Below are positions 17,794 through 26,302 of a DNA stretch of 64,000 bases, in pieces (the stretch's first letter is position 1; every line of letters starts with the position of its first letter). The notes under the pieces were generated by a model that saw nothing but the letters and a program-made list of their open reading frames with translations, was not told where the DNA came from and did no database searches. The DNA comes from Micromonospora sp. H61. Lineage in GTDB: Bacteria; Actinomycetota; Actinomycetes; Mycobacteriales; Micromonosporaceae. Position numbers and translations under genes: made by a program. The DNA lies in NCBI RefSeq assembly GCF_018070325.1, contig NZ_JAGPXY010000023.1, positions 29,747-93,746 on the forward strand, written 5' to 3'.

Positions 17794-19055
17794 TTGAAGT
17801 ACCTTCCGGCGAACAGTTCTACTGCTAAACCACCCAAAATCGCGGCCAACGCAATGAGCACGGCGTTACCAACGCCAGACTCGAAGGGTGCCACGCTCAT
17901 CCATATCGCACCGGCCGAGAGACCAGAGAAGGCCGCAAAACGCCCCCAGAAGGAAAAAGAGCTCGCGTTTTGCGCACGATGCCTCCGGCTAAACGCCGCC
18001 ATAACGCTGACATCTAGGAAACGGCCTAGAACTCGCTGAGCCCATAGATGATCGAGGGTAGCACGCTTGTCGACGTTGCGAGGCTTGAAGTCACGACTTG
18101 ATATTTTCCGTGTTATGCCATCAATAACGCGGATTACGTGCCGTCGCCTAGGAGCGTTTAGTCGACCGGGAGCTTGCATGAAAGCCAGCGCGACGATGCA
18201 ATCAGGCATTAGGGCAATAAAATCGCTGTCCCGGTTCGATGAGCTATTCGGCCGCTCGACGAAGTCGTATCGGAACTGGTCGAAAAGTTCCCGTCTCGGC
18301 CGCCTCCGGGCCCAACGGGTCAATCCGCGTTCGGCCCTCACGACTGCATCCGCATATGTCTGCAAACGTTGAACGACGGGCGTGCCTTGATAGGAATGTA
18401 AGGCTAGGAGAGCGTACCCCACCAACGTGGGGGCCTGAAGCGATTCCGTCAGGTCGTAGCCCCGTTGCCGGTCTGCCAGAAACTTGAGGCCAGAAGCGCA
18501 TTCGTCCATCGGGTAGAAGCTTTCATATCTACGGAGCGCATAGAGAGACGCGGCCGTAGCGAGCATAGTTGCATCTGGCTCTTCATCTGGCTCGTACCTA
18601 TAATCCGGCCACCCGCCACTCGGCAAAGAAGCGGATACCAGGCGTGCATACGACCCGGGTGTTCCGGCTAGAACCGGTAGGTGCGAGTCTGTTGCCTCGA
18701 CGCAAGCTGCGAGCTTGTAAACATTCAGGTGGTCCCGCTGTCGTTGGAAGCGGCTTGTTGGGTCTTCGACGCGGGCGATGACAGCCGTGGCCTCGCGAAG
18801 TAGCGAACTGCCCGGATTCCGCCCAGCGATCGACAGCGCCTCGATGCCAGCACTCGTGCCATAAATCCCATATTGGGTTGGAGACCAATCGAAGTGCTGG
18901 CCCCAGCATCGCTGACTCGTCTCGGACCGCTGAACCGGCGTGCGCTCGAATAGCTGTGCGATCTCTTCCTGCGCTTCCTTGGCCGCCGACAACCGGAACT
19001 TGTGTCGGCGAAAACGCTCACGAGCCGCCATGCTCAGGTTTTCGAACGGCCCCAT
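17790..19055 (-). CDS. Unknown protein: putative alpha/alpha-toroid with two C-terminal membrane helices
   Basis: A 421-aa protein I do not recognise. Residues 50-330 look all-helical, with segments of the type YGIYGTSAGIEAL and LPSGGWPDYRYEPDEEPD followed by ATMLATAASLYALRR. These resemble the repeats of prenyltransferase or terpene-cyclase-like alpha/alpha toroids, without a recognisable catalytic DxDD. Residues 375-415 form two membrane helices (FSGLSAGAIWMSV and AVLIALAAILGGLAVELF), so the toroid would face the cytoplasm. It starts two bases after the HIT stop codon. Counted composition at 18181-18240 is 31 of 60 G/C, evidence of foreign origin. Confidence 0.6.
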   Translation of the reverse strand: MGPFENLSMAARERFRRHKFRLSAAKEAQEEIAQLFERTPVQRSETSQRCWGQHFDWSPTQYGIYGTSAGIEALSIAGRNPGSSLLREATAVIARVEDPTSRFQRQRDHLNVYKLAACVEATDSHLPVLAGTPGSYARLVSASLPSGGWPDYRYEPDEEPDATMLATAASLYALRRYESFYPMDECASGLKFLADRQRGYDLTESLQAPTLVGYALLALHSYQGTPVVQRLQTYADAVVRAERGLTRWARRRPRRELFDQFRYDFVERPNSSSNRDSDFIALMPDCIVALAFMQAPGRLNAPRRRHVIRVIDGITRKISSRDFKPRNVDKRATLDHLWAQRVLGRFLDVSVMAAFSRRHRAQNASSFSFWGRFAAFSGLSAGAIWMSVAPFESGVGNAVLIALAAILGGLAVELFAGRYFK

Positions 19056-19057
19056 TG

Positions 19058-19759
19058 TTACGATCGCTGCTGAGAAGTTGAATTTAGGATGCTGAACATA
19101 TCGTCATATAGCTTGTCGGCGGCCCGAAGCTCGGAAGACTCACGCCAGTTCCATTGCTCCTCAATGCCGAGCGCTCGCGCCACAGCAAGACGAAGCATTT
19201 GCGACTCCAACCTCGTCCCACTGGACGGCTGGGCAATCATCGCCCCACGAACTTCATCAAGCCAAAACAGATACTCCCTGTCATCCAACCGATCATTCGC
19301 TCTAGAAATATCGTTCGGGATTGCCTGCCAGTCATAGTTCGGTAGCTCCACAAGAACATCTCGAGGCAACACGACAAAATGGAGGTGTGCATGCTCCACC
19401 GTGCATGGTATCCGCGTTCCTGTCCGCGAGGCTCCGTGCTCGAACGCTACGATAGTTCCGCCCGCCAACTGCCGGAGAACACGACGCGCCGTTCTGACGG
19501 CCTCTTGGAAGGCAATCACTCTTGACTGACTGGCGTCAGCCATACGTCGGCAGTGTTCGACGGGGCAAAGCAAGGCATGAGCTTCGCCCAATCCGCCAAT
19601 GCTTGGAATCAGAACGAAATGCGGGTTCAGATCAATCACTCGACGCTTGTAGGACGCGTCCCTGAAGCTCAGATGAAAAAGGTCGGCCGCCTCATTTCCG
19701 GCGATCTGACCGCACAGAAAGCAGTTATCTTGCGATCCGGAGACAAGATCGGGAAGCAT
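19058..19759 (-). CDS. HIT-family nucleotide hydrolase or transferase
   Basis: A 233-aa HIT-superfamily protein. The catalytic histidine triad is HAHLHF near residue 125, and an N-terminal CFLCG pair with a later Cys/His (LCPVEHC) could bind zinc as in some HIT proteins. HIT enzymes cleave or transfer nucleoside monophosphates from dinucleotides or nucleotide conjugates. The C-terminal 90 residues are extra and unassigned. It is the first gene of the low-G+C operon; a TAACGT box ends six bases before the ATG, suggesting a leaderless message. Confidence 0.78.
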   Translation of the reverse strand: MLPDLVSGSQDNCFLCGQIAGNEAADLFHLSFRDASYKRRVIDLNPHFVLIPSIGGLGEAHALLCPVEHCRRMADASQSRVIAFQEAVRTARRVLRQLAGGTIVAFEHGASRTGTRIPCTVEHAHLHFVVLPRDVLVELPNYDWQAIPNDISRANDRLDDREYLFWLDEVRGAMIAQPSSGTRLESQMLRLAVARALGIEEQWNWRESSELRAADKLYDDMFSILNSTSQQRS

Positions 19760-19765
19760 AGAGGA

Positions 19766-19771
19766 ACGTTA
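19766..19771 (-). promoter_or_regulatory. Candidate -10 box for a leaderless HIT message
   Basis: TAACGT on the minus strand ends six bases before ATG 19759 and no ribosome site is visible between them. Confidence 0.4.
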
Positions 19772-20243
19772 CCAGCCTCCGGCGCGCTCTTGGTTCCCCC
19801 CCGACGTGCATCTCGACCAGCCCAACTGGGTACACGTGGTCGTACTTGTTGGGCTGCCGCTCGGCCAGACGTTCGTTCGGCCGCCGCTGCTCAGGTTCAG
19901 AATTTTCGTGCACCAGATTGCCAGCCTGCAAGATCGCGATAGTTATGGTGCCTCTCATGCGCAGTCAACCTCGCCAACATGCTCCGACTCCGGACCGACG
20001 CCATCGGACTGTGCTACGAGATGTTCGCCGCAGTTCAAGCCTTCCGTTGCCAGCCAGCCTCCGCCACCGCCCGACCTGTGGAGTGACTGGGACTAGTTGC
20101 TATGGCTGCACCGCAGGTCGCGAGGCTCGGCCGGCGGCGGAGGCCTGTAGCTGCCGTTGGTTGCTTCACTCATGCTGTTCGGCGACCAGACGGACATGCC
20201 GTGACCCTGAGCCGGAGCCGGTCGGCGCTGCCGCTTGACGCCA
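19772..20243. other. Gap with no convincing gene
   Basis: About 470 bp between the HIT operon and the decayed xis-int pair. Composition is mixed, open frames are short and in conflict, and I find no tRNA or clear terminator. It may be decayed element DNA. Confidence 0.4.
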
Positions 20244-20530
20244 ATAGCACCACAACCCGCCCGGGCCCGGTCGTCCGGCTCGTCCCTCGCATCGGCGCGA
20301 CCGTCGAGCCGGGTCACCTATACCAACCGCGAGGTCGCCAAGCTGTTCGGCCTCTCACTCGGCAGCACCTACCCACTCGTCCGCGACGGCACCAATCCCG
20401 CCACCCGCCTCGGAGGTCGGTGGCTCATCAACCGCATTCGCTCCCACGCCTGGTTCGACGGGATTGCCGAACAAGGACGGGATTGCCGAACAAGTCGGCC
20501 GCCACCGGCGCCGAGCAAAGACGGAGAGGC
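20244..20530 (+). pseudogene. Decayed excisionase (xis) gene
   Basis: The region parallels the intact excisionase gene at 41904-42176. One frame carries TTTRPGPVVRLVPRIGA, the counterpart of its N-terminus, and after about 20310 another frame carries EVAKLFGLSLGSTYPLVRDG and ATRLGGRWLI, the counterpart of the helix-turn-helix. The start codon is lost, there is at least one frameshift, and a short internal duplication (GGATTGCCGAACAAG, twice near 20460-20495) disrupts the end. It marks a former copy of an AICE right end. Confidence 0.75.
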
Positions 20531-20532
20531 TG

Positions 20533-20827
20533 ATGGGCCACATCATCAACGCTGCCGCTGGCACCTACTGGGCCAACTGGCGCGACGCCGCCGGACGACA
20601 AGGCGAAGACCTTCCGGAGCAAGAAGGAAGCGCGCACCTTCGTGGCACAGACGGAAGCCACACTCAGCCTGGGCACCTACGTGGACCCGCACTCTGGCCG
20701 TACTCGCTTCGATGCCTCTACGCGCTCGGTTGTTGGATGCCTTCACGCTACCTGCCGCCGATTTGCTGACTTCAGGCCCGGAAGATCCGGCGGAGAGCGC
20801 CTTCGACGGGAAGGGGAGGGCCTGTGA
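20533..20827 (+). pseudogene. Internally deleted integrase remnant
   Basis: ATG 20533 begins like the current integrase (GTYWANWRDAAG), after which the frame shifts and reads on as far as a segment whose other frame gives FRSKKEA and TYVDPHSGRTRF. At about 20735 the text jumps to the C-terminal end of an integrase (AADLL, GPEDP) and the stop. Roughly 900 bp of the catalytic domain, including the HDLRH and Tyr motifs, are missing, so it cannot be active. It has the same orientation as the integrase at 42.2-43.4 kb. Confidence 0.75.
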
Positions 20828-20850
20828 ACCGGGCCGGAAGCGCTCCCGGG

Positions 20851-20875
20851 AAAGGGACGACCCCCGTCGGGGGGA
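20851..20875. repeat. Left copy of 25-bp direct repeat (candidate att or shared int 3' end)
   Basis: These 25 bases are identical to 43473-43497. Both copies lie 23-24 bp past the stop of an integrase copy. They may be an attachment core or simply the conserved terminator start of homologous int genes. Confidence 0.5.
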
Positions 20876-21315
20876 TGCGGGCTGAATCTGTCGGCTGCTG
20901 CTGGCTGGTAGCGGATCATGTCGGGGAGCAGGTGCCGACAGTCGTCGTCTGGCGCTCGGCATCGACCCGCGCCAAGGGTGCCGCTGCCTTCTCGCTGCCT
21001 CGCTGCCTCGCTGCCTGACGCCTCGCCAACAAGGCGCTTGCGGCAGATGTCGCAGCGTCCGCCGACGTCCACCGGGTCCGACTTCCGGGCGACACCCGTC
21101 CGCACTAGTTCAGCAGAGATCGCCTGCCTAAGTGCGAGGTGCCCGCATTGACGGATATGTCGGCGCGGTGTAGCCGGGTAGCGCAAGCGTGGGGCTAAAG
21201 CCTTGGCCGAGAGCAGTGCTATCGGTGCCGGACAGCGGAAGGAGGGGCCGCCGGAGGTAGCTGCTCCGCGCGTGAGGCTTGGGAAAGGCGTCCAGCCCGC
21301 TCCATTGTCATTGTC
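20876..21315. other. Gap with short tandem repeat; no gene seen
   Basis: About 440 bp between the integrase remnant and the nine-gene module. It contains three copies of CGCTGCCT at 20993-21016. No tRNA, no convincing ORF. Confidence 0.4.
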
Positions 21316-21690
21316 CTACCCAGACGCACTAGTCATGATGTCCGCGAGGCTCTCGTTGCCTTCGAGCCGGCGGGCGATCTCCCTCACGCCGAGCTCGGCT
21401 AGTTTCTCCGCCGTGGCGAATGGGCGGTGCGTTTCGCCGATGCCAAGGATGTCGATGAGGTCGCGGATGCTGCTTCCACTCTCTAATGTGCCGAGCGCGT
21501 TGAACTTGGTGTTGTAGCCGCCTGGCGGGGCATCTGCCGGATCAAGGCCAGCCGCCATGGCGTACGAGATTGCGAATCGGTACGCGTCCGTCTGATTCGC
21601 GAACCGCCGGTCTGCGACCAGTACCTGGATGGCCTCGTCGCCTTTGGCGGTCAGACCAATCTGCTGCTTATCTTCCTGATCCTTTCCCAC
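21316..21690 (-). CDS. Small protein downstream of DndD-like ATPase, possibly DNA-binding
   Basis: A 124-aa protein, last of the minus-strand operon, three bases after the stop of the DndD-like gene. The N-terminal half (IGLTAKGDEAIQVLV, then TDAYRFAISYAMAAGL) has the strand-helix-helix layout of ribbon-helix-helix proteins. The C-terminal half is helical with a repeated RxLEG-type end. Its size and place are those of DndE beside DndD in phosphorothioation operons, but I see no sequence match to DndE, so the name is not applied. Confidence 0.65.
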   Translation of the reverse strand: MGKDQEDKQQIGLTAKGDEAIQVLVADRRFANQTDAYRFAISYAMAAGLDPADAPPGGYNTKFNALGTLESGSSIRDLIDILGIGETHRPFATAEKLAELGVREIARRLEGNESLADIMTSASG

Positions 21691-21692
21691 GG

Positions 21693-23666
21693 CTACTGAG
21701 TCCTCTCGATCGTGGCCATTTCGGGATCATCGCTCGGCCGGTAGATCCTATACTCGTGCCCGATCCGGTTGCCCATAATGTCCCGAGCCTGCCCCTCTGT
21801 GAGCTCGCCTGACTGCACGAGCAAGATCGCCTGGTTGCCCAGCTCTGGCACCCAGGTCTTTAAAACGTTGGCACGGTGCTCTAGGTCAAGACGCGCCAGC
21901 GGGCTGTCCAGAACCACGGGGCCGCCCCGTACGGCGGCTCGCTTGAGCGCACCAATCAACGAGAGGGCGACGAGCTGCTTACCGCCCTCACTGGTCTTCA
22001 TGGCCTCACCCCACTGACCGACAAGGTCAACCCTGTAGTCGCGGCTGATACGGAGCCCCTGGTAGGCCTGTGGATCGCGGACAAGCGTCACGAACATCTC
22101 GCTGGCAGCCTTCTCCACCTCAGCCCGCGTCCGCTCCTGGTAGCGCTCAATCGTCCGCGTCAGCAGCGTGCGCACGTACTCGAAGAAGAACGCCTCGGCT
22201 GCAACCTCTGGCTGGGCGCCGCCCCCAAGGCGCCGCAAAATGCCGGCGAGCTTGTCCTGCTGCTTGTTGATCTCGTCCTGTTTTGGCTTTTGGTTCCTGA
22301 GGATCTGCCCATATCGCTCGATCGCTACTTCGAGCCGATCCTGCTCTTCACCAAGTTGACGGACCGTGGCCGCATCGTTGTCCTTCAGGCGATCCTTCAG
22401 ACCGTTGAGCCTGCGGTTGCGTTCGAACTGGGTAGCGACAACCTTGTTGAGCTGCTCCTGCTTCTGCTGGTACGTCTTGGCAGTCGTCGTATCGATCAGC
22501 TCCCGGATCCGCCGCTCAAGGCGGAGATCTGGCCCGTCGCCTGCCGATTCCTTCAACCGCTTCAGCTCGGCTTCGGCCTCCGCCAAATCCATCTGGGTCG
22601 ACTCGTCCGGCGGCGGCAGTTCCTGCTGACAAGCCGGACAGATTCCACCCTGGATCTGCTTTCGCAGCACGTCGACGCGATCACGCGCGACCTGGATTGC
22701 CTTCTGCTGCTGCTGGGCCGCGTCGTTCTTCGCCACGACTTGCTGCAAGGCCCCGTTGAGCTTGCCGGCGGCAGGTGCGAGCCAGCCGGTTGTGAGCAAC
22801 CGTCGCATGTCCTCCCGGAGCTGCTCCTCTTCCTGCTTTCCGCCCGCGATCAGGACCTCCAACCCCTCCATCTCACGAGCGTCGGCCTTCAGCTCTTCAA
22901 CTCCCGCGATGCGCTCCTTGACGTCTTCCAGAGCTGACTTGGCCTTGCTGAGCGAGTCCTCGATCTCTTTTCGGTCCTTGTCCAAACTCTCCTGCTTGGA
23001 CTTCAACTCGCGGATTTGCTTGCGCGCATTCTCGACGTCTTTCTTGTTCTTAAGCGCCTTAGCCTGCCTTTGAAGTGCGTGCTCGGTCAAAGTCGCAACG
23101 TCCCGCTCGGCCAGTTGCAACGCCGGGATCCCGAGTACGTTATCGATGCTCTCTCGGAGGAGGTCTCGCTCACGGTCCGTGTTCAGTCGGTCGTAGAAGT
23201 CCTTGAGCAGCTCACCATCGAACAGAAAGAACTCGGAGATTTGCGGGTGCAGCAGACGGCCGATCTCCGCGTCGATTGAAGCCTGCTGAATCACCGTTGA
23301 GTCCACACGAAGATCGGCGGATAGCTTTGGCGGTCCGCCTTCGAACCTCGCCATGCGCACGAGCCGGTACCTGTGTCCATTTGCTGTGAACTGCATGCAC
23401 ACCTGCATGTCAGTCTCGCCGTCTCTCGACGCCGGGCGGTTCATGTACTCGGACAGATGCCGAGCGGCTTGGGCGGGCGTACTCCCCGATTCAGGGCTCC
23501 CGTACAAACACCACCGCAGCGCCCGGAACAGGCTGGTCTTGCCAAGTGTGTTCTCGCCGTGAATCACGACGATGGGGGCGCTGGAATCAGTCCCTAGGTT
23601 AAGCGTGTCAATCTCACGGTATGGACCGAAATTCTTGAGGCTGACGCTCTCGAATCGCAGGCTCAT
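21693..23666 (-). CDS. DndD-like SMC/Rad50-type AAA ATPase
   Basis: A 657-aa ATPase. Walker A is a variant (GENTLGKTSLFRAL) near residue 37, a long charged coiled coil spans about 180-470 with a zinc-hook CPAC near 345, the ABC signature is SEGGKQL near 570, and Walker B is VVLDSPLARLD. The first 30 residues (ESVSLKNFGPYRE) are typical of DndD and RecF/SbcC relatives. Such proteins act on DNA ends or nicks with partner nucleases. It overlaps the 87-aa gene by ATGA, indicating coupling with the PLD-helicase upstream. Confidence 0.82.
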   Translation of the reverse strand: MSLRFESVSLKNFGPYREIDTLNLGTDSSAPIVVIHGENTLGKTSLFRALRWCLYGSPESGSTPAQAARHLSEYMNRPASRDGETDMQVCMQFTANGHRYRLVRMARFEGGPPKLSADLRVDSTVIQQASIDAEIGRLLHPQISEFFLFDGELLKDFYDRLNTDRERDLLRESIDNVLGIPALQLAERDVATLTEHALQRQAKALKNKKDVENARKQIRELKSKQESLDKDRKEIEDSLSKAKSALEDVKERIAGVEELKADAREMEGLEVLIAGGKQEEEQLREDMRRLLTTGWLAPAAGKLNGALQQVVAKNDAAQQQQKAIQVARDRVDVLRKQIQGGICPACQQELPPPDESTQMDLAEAEAELKRLKESAGDGPDLRLERRIRELIDTTTAKTYQQKQEQLNKVVATQFERNRRLNGLKDRLKDNDAATVRQLGEEQDRLEVAIERYGQILRNQKPKQDEINKQQDKLAGILRRLGGGAQPEVAAEAFFFEYVRTLLTRTIERYQERTRAEVEKAASEMFVTLVRDPQAYQGLRISRDYRVDLVGQWGEAMKTSEGGKQLVALSLIGALKRAAVRGGPVVLDSPLARLDLEHRANVLKTWVPELGNQAILLVQSGELTEGQARDIMGNRIGHEYRIYRPSDDPEMATIERTQ

Positions 23667-23926
23667 TCGGACAACTCCACCCGGTCGAGGATTCGCTGGC
23701 TGACGTGCTCCTGGAGCGCTCTGAGGTCGCGCTTGAACTTGGTCCGGTCATCGTCGAACTGGTGGCGCCAGGCAAGAGCAATCAGCTGCTGGTAGTCCTC
23801 CGGCTCGAACGCGCCAGCCGCCGCGCCGAACTGCTTGACTACGTCGGGATCGGCGGCGACCTCGTTAAGGGCCGCCAAGGCGCCTTCCCGGCCATGGCCG
23901 GCCTCGTCGTTCTCGGGTTGGGACAT
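23663..23926 (-). CDS. Small unknown protein between helicase and DndD-like genes
   Basis: An 87-aa acidic, helical protein (EDYQQLIALAWRHQFDDDRTKFKRDL) with no motif I recognise. It starts two bases after the helicase stop and ends overlapping the DndD-like start, so its stoichiometry is tied to both. Likely an adaptor subunit; that is inference from position. Confidence 0.65.
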   Translation of the reverse strand: MSQPENDEAGHGREGALAALNEVAADPDVVKQFGAAAGAFEPEDYQQLIALAWRHQFDDDRTKFKRDLRALQEHVSQRILDRVELSE

Positions 23927-23928
23927 GT

Positions 23929-25980
23929 TCAGTCGCTTTCTTCTTCGTAGTCGATCCAGTCAGGCAACGTGACCGGGTCTTGGCTGAGGGAAACGATCAC
24001 CTTGAGCCGCTCTCTGGCTGCGGTATTTCGTGCCAACCGAACGAACTCCAGGGCCCGCATGGCTTCACTCTTGGTGAGTGCTCCGCCAATCGGATCGACA
24101 AGCATGAGGTCGTGAACCTCAGCGCTGACCTTATTCGTACCAGGGGCCTGACGGAGGACGCGCCCGCGACGCTGGATGTACTCGCGTTCCACCGTCGAGC
24201 TAGCGAGGATGAGCGCGTGGTCGGTAACCGGGATGTCGATGCCTTCATCGAGGCAGCGGATTGCAATGACGATGCCGCCGTACTCGCCAAGGCTGCGGAT
24301 GACTGCGTCGCGGTCGCTTGTCATCTCGGAGTAGAACTCAAGTACAGGGAGCCCGGCGGCGAGACACTCCTTGGTGAGCGCCTTTAGCTGCTTCACGTCA
24401 TCGCAGTAGACAAGCCAGCGATCGCCGGCCTGGTACTCCCGCTGTAGGATGTCGGCTGCCATTGGCACCTTGCCGCGAGCCTGCTTTAGGACGCGCGCGC
24501 GTCGGATCAGGAGCATCTGGAGCGGGCTGTTGGCGTCGTTGACCGAGACGCCTTGGCTGACCATCTGTCCGATCCGCTTAGTGAGGTGCTCGTACTGCTC
24601 AATCTCGTCGTCGTCTAGCCGCAGTTCGTGGAGGCGGTAGTCGTACGGGACGAGCAGGCCGAGCATCAGCGCTTCGGCCAGGCCGATCACTGGCATCAAC
24701 ACAGGTCCGAAGAAGTCCATCAGCCGGTTCGTGCCGTCCTCATCGAACTGCCTGCGGAAGGTGGCGCTCAGGCCGAGGGTGGCGCCGCACTTGGTTTGCT
24801 CTAGCGCATTCAGCATGCGTTGGCTGCCTGCCCGGTGCATTTCATCAGCGACGATCAGCAAGTGATCGCCGCTCTTGAGCCGGCGGTGGAAATCGTTACT
24901 GGCGAAGGTGTGATTAGTCGCCACCACGATCCGGCGATGGTGAGCCGAATTGCCTGGCGCGCTGAAGACGGGCAGCAACTGCTGCCAGGCGGCCTTGTCG
25001 CTGCCTGCGCCTGCGGGCAGGATCTGCGCGTCTGGAAGCTCAAGCTCGACTTCACGTACCCACTGGGCGTGCAGGTCGCGGCCCGGCGTCAAAATTACCG
25101 TGGCGCCGCCACGGCTGGTCCAGCGTTTGACGCCCTCGATGGCGGTTAGCGTCTTACCGGCACCGGTGGCAAAGTTGACGATGCCATGGTGGCCCTTCGC
25201 CTCCCAGTCCTCGAGCACCAATCGCTGGTGGTCCATGAGCGGTCGCCCGGTCGGCTGAGCCTGGCGGCCCAACCGACGCGACCGGACGGCGTTGATGGCG
25301 TGGTCCAGGTCGTCATCGGCGATCGCGACGAGTTGCTCGCGGGTGACTTGGTCCATGTGCGCGATGCGTACACCCGGCTCTCGGCCCCGCCACAGCCGCC
25401 GGAAGGTGTCGACGTGATCGCGGGTGCGGAGCAGTTCCGGCTCGTTCTTCCAGCTGCAGAACACCTCGAAGGACTCATGGTTGAGGCCCCACGCCCGCCA
25501 CGTCTCGTTGGCGCTGCCGACGAAGCTGACGCGCTTGCCCTCCGCGTCCTCGAAAATGCCCAGCTTGTCATGGAAGATGCCGCTCGGGTTGTCAGTGAAG
25601 GCGATGCGCACGTCTACAATGTCATTGGCGATCAGGGTCGCCAGCAGTCGGGTGGCTGGTACTGCCTCTGGACGCGTCAGCAGCATCTGCAGGTCGGCGC
25701 GGACGGTTGACTGGGCGTGGCGGCCGATCTCGTCGGCCTCTTTCATTGCGGCGAAGTCCTCGGGCGTGAGGGCAGGCGAACAGATCAGCCGCATGCGGCC
25801 ACCTCGCCGAACGAAGTCGGAGAAGGCCAGGGCAACCACGTGGTACAGCGTGCTGCTGAAGTACCCCACCGCCCGGTCGTAGAGCAGGGCCTCCTGGAGG
25901 CACGGCACGTAGAAATCATCGAGCAACATGTCGCGGCCCGATCGGTACGCAGGGCCGAGACCCAGGTCCCGCAGCGTCAA
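23929..25980 (-). CDS. PLD-nuclease / SF2 helicase fusion
   Basis: A 683-aa protein. Residues 20-200 form a phospholipase-D-type domain with one HKD-like motif (HDKLGIFED, then FVGSANET), a fold used by many nucleases. The helicase core follows: motif I FATGAGKTLTAI near 270, motif II DEMH, motif III LSATFRR, and motif VI QRRGRVLRQ near 600. The start is TTG 25980 after GGAGGGG. It heads the three-protein group with the 87-aa and DndD-like proteins and would supply DNA unwinding and possible cutting in this module. A hairpin upstream separates it from the GHKL gene, so it probably has its own promoter in 25981-26257. Confidence 0.82.
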   Translation of the reverse strand: MTLRDLGLGPAYRSGRDMLLDDFYVPCLQEALLYDRAVGYFSSTLYHVVALAFSDFVRRGGRMRLICSPALTPEDFAAMKEADEIGRHAQSTVRADLQMLLTRPEAVPATRLLATLIANDIVDVRIAFTDNPSGIFHDKLGIFEDAEGKRVSFVGSANETWRAWGLNHESFEVFCSWKNEPELLRTRDHVDTFRRLWRGREPGVRIAHMDQVTREQLVAIADDDLDHAINAVRSRRLGRQAQPTGRPLMDHQRLVLEDWEAKGHHGIVNFATGAGKTLTAIEGVKRWTSRGGATVILTPGRDLHAQWVREVELELPDAQILPAGAGSDKAAWQQLLPVFSAPGNSAHHRRIVVATNHTFASNDFHRRLKSGDHLLIVADEMHRAGSQRMLNALEQTKCGATLGLSATFRRQFDEDGTNRLMDFFGPVLMPVIGLAEALMLGLLVPYDYRLHELRLDDDEIEQYEHLTKRIGQMVSQGVSVNDANSPLQMLLIRRARVLKQARGKVPMAADILQREYQAGDRWLVYCDDVKQLKALTKECLAAGLPVLEFYSEMTSDRDAVIRSLGEYGGIVIAIRCLDEGIDIPVTDHALILASSTVEREYIQRRGRVLRQAPGTNKVSAEVHDLMLVDPIGGALTKSEAMRALEFVRLARNTAARERLKVIVSLSQDPVTLPDWIDYEEESD

Positions 25981-26257
25981 CGCTGCCCCTCCCCTTCGAG
26001 GCGTCGCACGTAGGCTATGTCACCGATGCCTCGGGCTGGCGAATCAAGAAATGATCACAGTCTTCTACGCCGGGCGCAACGTGAGCCATGTCCATCAGCC
26101 CTAGGTCTTGTCAGACGTACGGTCTACATTCCACGTGCCTTCGGCAAGATCGATCTGTCTTGCCGCGACTGGACCCTCCTGGCAGCCCGGGTCGAGGCAT
26201 CTGCTGTGGCAGAGTGGAGCCGTGAGGGACAACGGGACGGAAGGTTGAGACCACCCG

Positions 26258-26297
26258 CCCCAGGAGCGCCGCGGCGAGTGTCGCAGCGCTCCTGGGG
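26258..26297 (-). terminator. Terminator after the GHKL ATPase gene
   Basis: Perfect 12-bp arms (26258-26269 and 26286-26297), five bases past the stop. The remaining 277 bp up to the helicase start hold no gene and presumably a promoter. Confidence 0.65.
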
Positions 26298-26302
26298 TCA
26301 TC

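Noticed and set aside
20235..20885. 216-codon open frame at the xis-int remnant as one gene
   Set aside because: It strings together frames of a decayed xis and an internally deleted int; only parts of it match.
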